From positions 1 through 44,392 of the forward strand of contig JALXAG010000200.1 in the NCBI GenBank assembly GCA_026992315.1: a DNA stretch of 44,392 nucleotides. Reading direction: 5' to 3'. The stretch comes from Sneathiellales bacterium (GTDB lineage Bacteria; Pseudomonadota; Alphaproteobacteria; Minwuiales; Minwuiaceae). The notes beneath the pieces are model-generated. The model worked only from the letters and a program-made list of their open reading frames with translations, made no database searches and had not been told where the DNA came from. Both the position numbers and the translations under genes were made by a program. Shown here one piece after another: positions 40,016-44,392 of the stretch (positions are counted from its first letter, which is position 1; the number at the start of each line of letters is the position of its first letter).

Positions 40016-41713
40016 ATGGAGATGGCCGTTCAACCAAGAATTTCGGACAGCCCGGCAAAACTGGACAGGGCCCTGCGCCTGCGCGGACGGCGCGGCATAT
40101 CCATTCATATGATCTCGGTGCCGACACCGGTTCTGCTGCGCGCCGATCAGCCCATATCCCCCAACAGGACCAATTACTTTCCCACCCCGCAACTGATGCT
40201 GGCAAGCGCCGTTCAAACCCGCTTCGAACGCGAAGACATCCCCTGGGACGTGCATTTCAGCGACTTCAAGAGCATTCCGGATATGAACGCATGGGATGCC
40301 GATCTGCGCCCGTACGAGGAGTTCGTCTATGGCGGGCATACAGTAACCAAATGCTTCGTCGGCGACGGTCTCGAACGCCTGGAAGAGGAATTGCAGGAAG
40401 CGGATATCGTCTGCATCACCGCCAATTTCACCCTCGAAGCCCGGCCCGTGGTCGAAGCGATCGCCGCCCTGCGGCGCATGGAAAAGGACAAGCTGATCCT
40501 TGTCGGCGGCCGCGATGCCATGGCGCGCCCGGATTATTTTCTGCGCATGGGGGCGGATCTCGTCGCCTATGGCGATGCCGACCTCGCCCTGCCGGAACTG
40601 CTGGTGCGCATTTACCGCGGCGGGGATCTGACGGGCCTGGTACAGGGCGGAAGGCTTCTGCCCGCTGCCGGGCGGATCGTGCTCGACGAACTGCCGCTGA
40701 TACGCTTCGGTTTTCTCCGCCGTCCCCTCACCCATTATTGCGAAAGCGGCGGCGGCCAGTTCCTGCCGAGCATTCTGGAAAAGGGCGGCGTCGCCTATTT
40801 CGAAACATCCCGCGGCTGCTTCCGCGAATGCAATTTCTGCACCGAACGCCTGACCAGGCGCAGCGAAATGAGCCTTGCCCGCTTCAGGGAGGAAGTGGAC
40901 TGGTACCGCGCCAACGGCGTCAACACCATCATGCTGTCGGACGACAATCTGCTGCAGCGACTCAACCACGCCGAACGCGGCGAGCGCGAACTGATCGCGA
41001 TGTTCGAATATCTCCATGAACGGCAGATGGTCTGGGAATTCCCGGTCGGCATCGAAATCGGACGCCTGATGCGCAGGGACAGCCAGGAATTCCACGAACG
41101 CCTGTTCGATCTGATGTTCTGGAACAACGACGATCCGGACGATTTCGCCGGCGCCTTCCGCAGCCTGATCCCCTTCGAGAACGTTCTGCGTGCCGACGAC
41201 AGCGCGCTCAGGCTCAAAAAAATGCGCTCGATCAATGAAAACTTCCGCATCCTGAGCCGGGTCATCGCCTCGGGCATACCGCAAGTCAATCTGGCGGTCA
41301 TGATCGGTTTTCCTCATGACACCGAAGCCTCGCTTGCCGATACCCGGCGTAATCTCGAGGAAATTTCCAGGCTGCGCCGGGAAATCGCCGACGCCTCGCC
41401 CAGAACCATAAAAACGCATATCAACTTCAGCCTGTTCACCGCCACCCCCTATCCGGGCACGCCCTATTTCACCGAAGCGCTGCGCGAAAGGCGCATGGAA
41501 TACGATATCGAGGAACATCCCGAATTGTGGAACCTCTATACCTCCGTGGTGCGCGGGGACACGTTCAGCGCCGCCCGTACGACGGAAAACCGCCTCGAAC
41601 TTCTGGAACTGACCCGCTCGCATCATGTCAGCGGCAAGGTCAAGCTCCATCTCGCGGATGAGGCCCTGCCCCGCAGCACACCGCCCGCCGCCACCGTGAC
41701 GGAGGTGGCCTGA
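40016..41713 (+). CDS. radical SAM protein with cobalamin-binding-like N-terminal domain
   Basis: 565 aa; ETSRGCFRECNFC (CxxxCxxC); NTIMLSDDNLLQ; N-terminal Rossmann-like DIVCITANFTLEARPVVEAIAALRRMEKDKLILVGGRDAMARPDYFLRMGADLVAYGDADLALPELL; SD AGGAG. Confidence 0.88.
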   Translation: MEMAVQPRISDSPAKLDRALRLRGRRGISIHMISVPTPVLLRADQPISPNRTNYFPTPQLMLASAVQTRFEREDIPWDVHFSDFKSIPDMNAWDADLRPYEEFVYGGHTVTKCFVGDGLERLEEELQEADIVCITANFTLEARPVVEAIAALRRMEKDKLILVGGRDAMARPDYFLRMGADLVAYGDADLALPELLVRIYRGGDLTGLVQGGRLLPAAGRIVLDELPLIRFGFLRRPLTHYCESGGGQFLPSILEKGGVAYFETSRGCFRECNFCTERLTRRSEMSLARFREEVDWYRANGVNTIMLSDDNLLQRLNHAERGERELIAMFEYLHERQMVWEFPVGIEIGRLMRRDSQEFHERLFDLMFWNNDDPDDFAGAFRSLIPFENVLRADDSALRLKKMRSINENFRILSRVIASGIPQVNLAVMIGFPHDTEASLADTRRNLEEISRLRREIADASPRTIKTHINFSLFTATPYPGTPYFTEALRERRMEYDIEEHPELWNLYTSVVRGDTFSAARTTENRLELLELTRSHHVSGKVKLHLADEALPRSTPPAATVTEVA

Positions 41714-42699
41714 TGTCCATTCAGCAACCGCCCATTCTGATCGTCAGCACCGGCCGCTGCGGCTCGACGCTGTTATCGCAACTTCTGCGTGAACACGACG
41801 ATGTTCTGAGCCTGTCGGAATTCTGGCCCAACCGGGTAAACCTGCCGCAACTCTTCGCCACCGAACCGATCTGCGGATCGGATTACTGGCAGTTGCTCAG
41901 CGTTCCCATGGCCGGGGACATTTACCGCATCGCCCTTGGCGGCAAGATTTCGCAAGTGCCCAAACGCACCCTGCACGAACGCAACTACATGCGCCGTATC
42001 GCCCTGCCATCGCTGGTCGACGATTACGAGTCGCTGTTCAGGGAAATCGAGTTGTTCATGCAGGCCCGACCGACCGCCCGGCCGGCGGAGCATGTAAAGG
42101 CCATGTTCGGTTTCATTGCCGAACGTCTGGGCAAGCAGGTCTGGGTCGAACGCACGGGGGCCAGTATCGAATATCTGCCGCTATGGCTGAAAATGTGGCC
42201 GGAAATGAAGGTGGTGCACATGTACCGCGACGGGCGCAACACCGCCCTGTCGATGAGCAAACACCATGCCTTCCGCCTGATGATCATGCGCGCCGAGGCC
42301 GACCCCGAAAGCTCGTGGCTGCATATTCGCCCGCTGCCGGACGATACGCTCGATCTCGATGCCTTCTATGCCCGGGAAATTCCCCTCGCATCCTTCGGAC
42401 GGTTGTGGAACCGGATGATCTGCGAAGGCGTTGCCCATCTGCGCCAGTTGCCCGCGGCCCAGCAGCACTGGCTGCGCTACGAGGATCTTCTGGCGGCGCC
42501 GGAACGAACGCTGAGCGAGCTTCTGGCCTTCATCGATCCGATGCTTCCGGCACGGGAATGGGCAGAGCGATGCGCACGGAGCCTTCACCCCCCGCGTAAT
42601 GACTGGCGCGCGCTCGATCCCGCTCAGCGCCGGGAACTGCAGGCCGCCTGCCGCGAAGGGCTGAACATCCTCGGCTACAAGGAAGAGGAGGCAGCCTGA
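41713..42699 (+). CDS. sulfotransferase family protein
   Basis: 328 aa; PPILIVSTGRCGSTLLSQLLREH (5'-PSB loop); VVHMYRDGRNTALSMSKHHAF (3'-PB motif). TGATG overlap with upstream gene. Confidence 0.85.
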   Translation: MSIQQPPILIVSTGRCGSTLLSQLLREHDDVLSLSEFWPNRVNLPQLFATEPICGSDYWQLLSVPMAGDIYRIALGGKISQVPKRTLHERNYMRRIALPSLVDDYESLFREIELFMQARPTARPAEHVKAMFGFIAERLGKQVWVERTGASIEYLPLWLKMWPEMKVVHMYRDGRNTALSMSKHHAFRLMIMRAEADPESSWLHIRPLPDDTLDLDAFYAREIPLASFGRLWNRMICEGVAHLRQLPAAQQHWLRYEDLLAAPERTLSELLAFIDPMLPAREWAERCARSLHPPRNDWRALDPAQRRELQAACREGLNILGYKEEEAA

Positions 42700-44015
42700 T
42701 GCCCGCCCTGAATAACGGCATCCGCCGCGAAAGCCATGAAAGCGCCGGACTGATCCATGACTGGAACGAAGAACCGGCCGCCACTGCCCATCGCGTGCAG
42801 GTACTGGATGACACCATCCGCGACGGGCTGCAATCGCCCTCGGTCCGCGATCCGGAGCTTGAGGAAAAGCAGGAACTGCTGCGTCTGGCCCATCGCGTCG
42901 GCGTCGATGGCGTGGTGCTGGGACTGCCCGGCGCCGGCCCGCGCGCCTGCGCCGAAGTGGCGGCGCTGGCCGGCTTTCTGCAGCGCGAACGCCTCTCGCC
43001 GGAGCCGGTGACCGGGGTCAGAACCCACAAAGACGACATTCACGCCCATCTGAACGCCTGCGAACAAAGCGGCAGCGCCATGACGGCCGGCATGTTCCTG
43101 GGTTCATCGCCCATGCGGCTGTTCGCCGAAGGGTGGGAGATGCGCGATCTGGTCAGGCTGACGGCGGATTCCGTCGCCCTCGCCGTCAGGGGCGGCGCAC
43201 CGGTCATGTTCATCACCGAAGACACCACGCGTTCACGCCCCGAAGACCTGCGCGATCTGTACCGCGCCGCGCTCGATGCCGGGGCGGCGCGCCTCTGCCT
43301 GGCCGATACGGTCGGTCACGCCGAACCTTCCGCTGTGCGGGCACTGATCCGCTTCGCCCGGGACCTGATCGAGGAAAGCGGCACCGGTGCCGCGCTGGAC
43401 TGGCACGGTCACAACGATCGCGGGCTGGCGCTGGCCAATGCGCTGGCCGCCGCCGATGCGGGGGCGGACCGCATTCACGCCACCTGCCTGGGAATAGGGG
43501 AGCGCATCGGCAATACCGCCCTGGATCAGTTGCTGGTCAATCTGGAACTGCGCGGCGAACCGACCGGACGCAATCTGGATGCCCTGCCGGAATACTGCAG
43601 GCGCGTGCATGAATGGTGCAACGCCCCCCTCCCGGTCAATTACCCGATGTTGGGATCCGACGCCTTCCGCACCGCCACCGGCGTCCATGCCGCGGCCATC
43701 GTCAAGGCACTGGATCAGGGCGATCCGTGGCTTGCCGACCGGGTCTATTCGGCGGTGCCGGCCTCGTTGCTCGGCCGTGAACAGCAGATCGAAATCGGTT
43801 TCATGTCCGGACGCAACAATGTCCTGTACTGGTTGCGCCGGCATTACCCGCAGATGGCGGAAGATCTGCGCGAGTGCTGCATGGACCGGATTCTGGCCGC
43901 CGCCAAGTCCGCGCGCGCCCTGCTCGATGACGAAAAATTACACCATATCGTCCATGAAACCTGCCAGCAGGCTGCACCGGCAAAGGCATCCGCCACCAGC
44001 GCGGGGGCGGCGTAA
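42699..44015 (+). CDS. HMGL-like (2-isopropylmalate/homocitrate synthase family) enzyme
   Basis: 438 aa; VLDDTIRDGLQS; FITEDTTRSRPEDL; LADTVGHAEPSAV; DWHGHNDRGLALANALAAADAGADRIHATCLGIGERIGNTALDQLLVNL. TGATG overlap with upstream gene. Confidence 0.9.
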   Translation: MPALNNGIRRESHESAGLIHDWNEEPAATAHRVQVLDDTIRDGLQSPSVRDPELEEKQELLRLAHRVGVDGVVLGLPGAGPRACAEVAALAGFLQRERLSPEPVTGVRTHKDDIHAHLNACEQSGSAMTAGMFLGSSPMRLFAEGWEMRDLVRLTADSVALAVRGGAPVMFITEDTTRSRPEDLRDLYRAALDAGAARLCLADTVGHAEPSAVRALIRFARDLIEESGTGAALDWHGHNDRGLALANALAAADAGADRIHATCLGIGERIGNTALDQLLVNLELRGEPTGRNLDALPEYCRRVHEWCNAPLPVNYPMLGSDAFRTATGVHAAAIVKALDQGDPWLADRVYSAVPASLLGREQQIEIGFMSGRNNVLYWLRRHYPQMAEDLRECCMDRILAAAKSARALLDDEKLHHIVHETCQQAAPAKASATSAGAA

Positions 44016-44392
44016 TGAAACCGGCGCTGACCCTGACCCAGAAGATACTGGCCCGCCACCAGCGCGGCGGCGGCCTGCCGCTGCCGGGCAACAGCATCCG
44101 TATCGGCGTCGACTGGATCATGGCCTCGGAACTGGCGCTGAACGGCATGATGAACACGTTTCAGCGCCTGAACAATCCGCCCCTGCGCGATCCGGCGCAT
44201 TTTTACCTTGCCATCGACCATACGGTCGATCCGGTCACGGTGGCGCAGAATCCCGCCACGCAACGCCTGGTACGCCTGTCGCGCGATTTCGCCGCCCGTC
44301 ACGGGCTCACGGCCTTTTACGATGCCAATGAAACGATCATGCATACCCGTTTCTATCGCGATCACTGCCTGCCCGGGCAGATCGTCGTCGGG
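44015..44392 (+). CDS. aconitase/3-isopropylmalate dehydratase large-subunit-like protein, truncated by the window edge
   Basis: 126 codons visible: MKPALTLTQKILARH...FYLAIDHTVDPVTVAQNPATQRLVRLSRDFAARHGLTAFYDANETIMHTRFYRDHCLPGQIVVG, matching the LeuC N-terminal pattern. TAATG overlap with upstream gene. Confidence 0.75.
   Translation, partial: MKPALTLTQKILARHQRGGGLPLPGNSIRIGVDWIMASELALNGMMNTFQRLNNPPLRDPAHFYLAIDHTVDPVTVAQNPATQRLVRLSRDFAARHGLTAFYDANETIMHTRFYRDHCLPGQIVVG

Noticed and set aside
40001-41650. 549-aa minus-strand ORF opposite the radical SAM gene
   Set aside because: Sense strand carries the CxxxCxxC motif, SD and coupled neighbours; the antisense frame shows no domain.

Overview
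The window is a gene-dense, high-GC alphaproteobacterial chromosome segment (Rhodospirillales-like by gene content; this is inference). Positions 1 to about 37.6 kb are mostly core genes: a PhnD-like protein with a membrane sensor, tgt-queA-coaD-gyrA, an L-2-hydroxyglutarate-oxidase-like FAD enzyme, a hybrid histidine kinase, proC, ybjN, ubiK, lgt, a MidA-type methyltransferase, a PgeF-type protein, prs, rplY, pth, ychF, a MaoC protein, a VOC protein, apt, mtnP, the cytochrome bc1 operon, trmL, hemF, a CCA-adding enzyme, a NUDIX hydrolase, DUF1285, a MoxR/DUF58/DUF4159 operon, a GNAT protein and a flavin reductase. The most interesting part is the right end, 38.8-44.4 kb. A very AT-rich divergent control region separates an MFS transporter from a tightly coupled operon that runs off the window. 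The operon encodes a stand-alone prephenate-dehydratase-fold protein that looks BacA/prephenate-decarboxylase-like, a radical SAM protein with a cobalamin-binding-like N-terminus, a sulfotransferase, a 2-isopropylmalate/homocitrate-synthase-like enzyme and the N-terminus of an aconitase/LeuC-like enzyme. This looks like an undescribed small-molecule (non-proteinogenic amino acid or alpha-keto-acid homologation) biosynthetic cluster. Several intergenic structures also stand out: the prs promoter with inverted repeats, hairpins ahead of rplY, a long inverted repeat ahead of the MaoC gene, and a clear bc1 terminator. All homology calls were made by eye from motifs; no database search was run.
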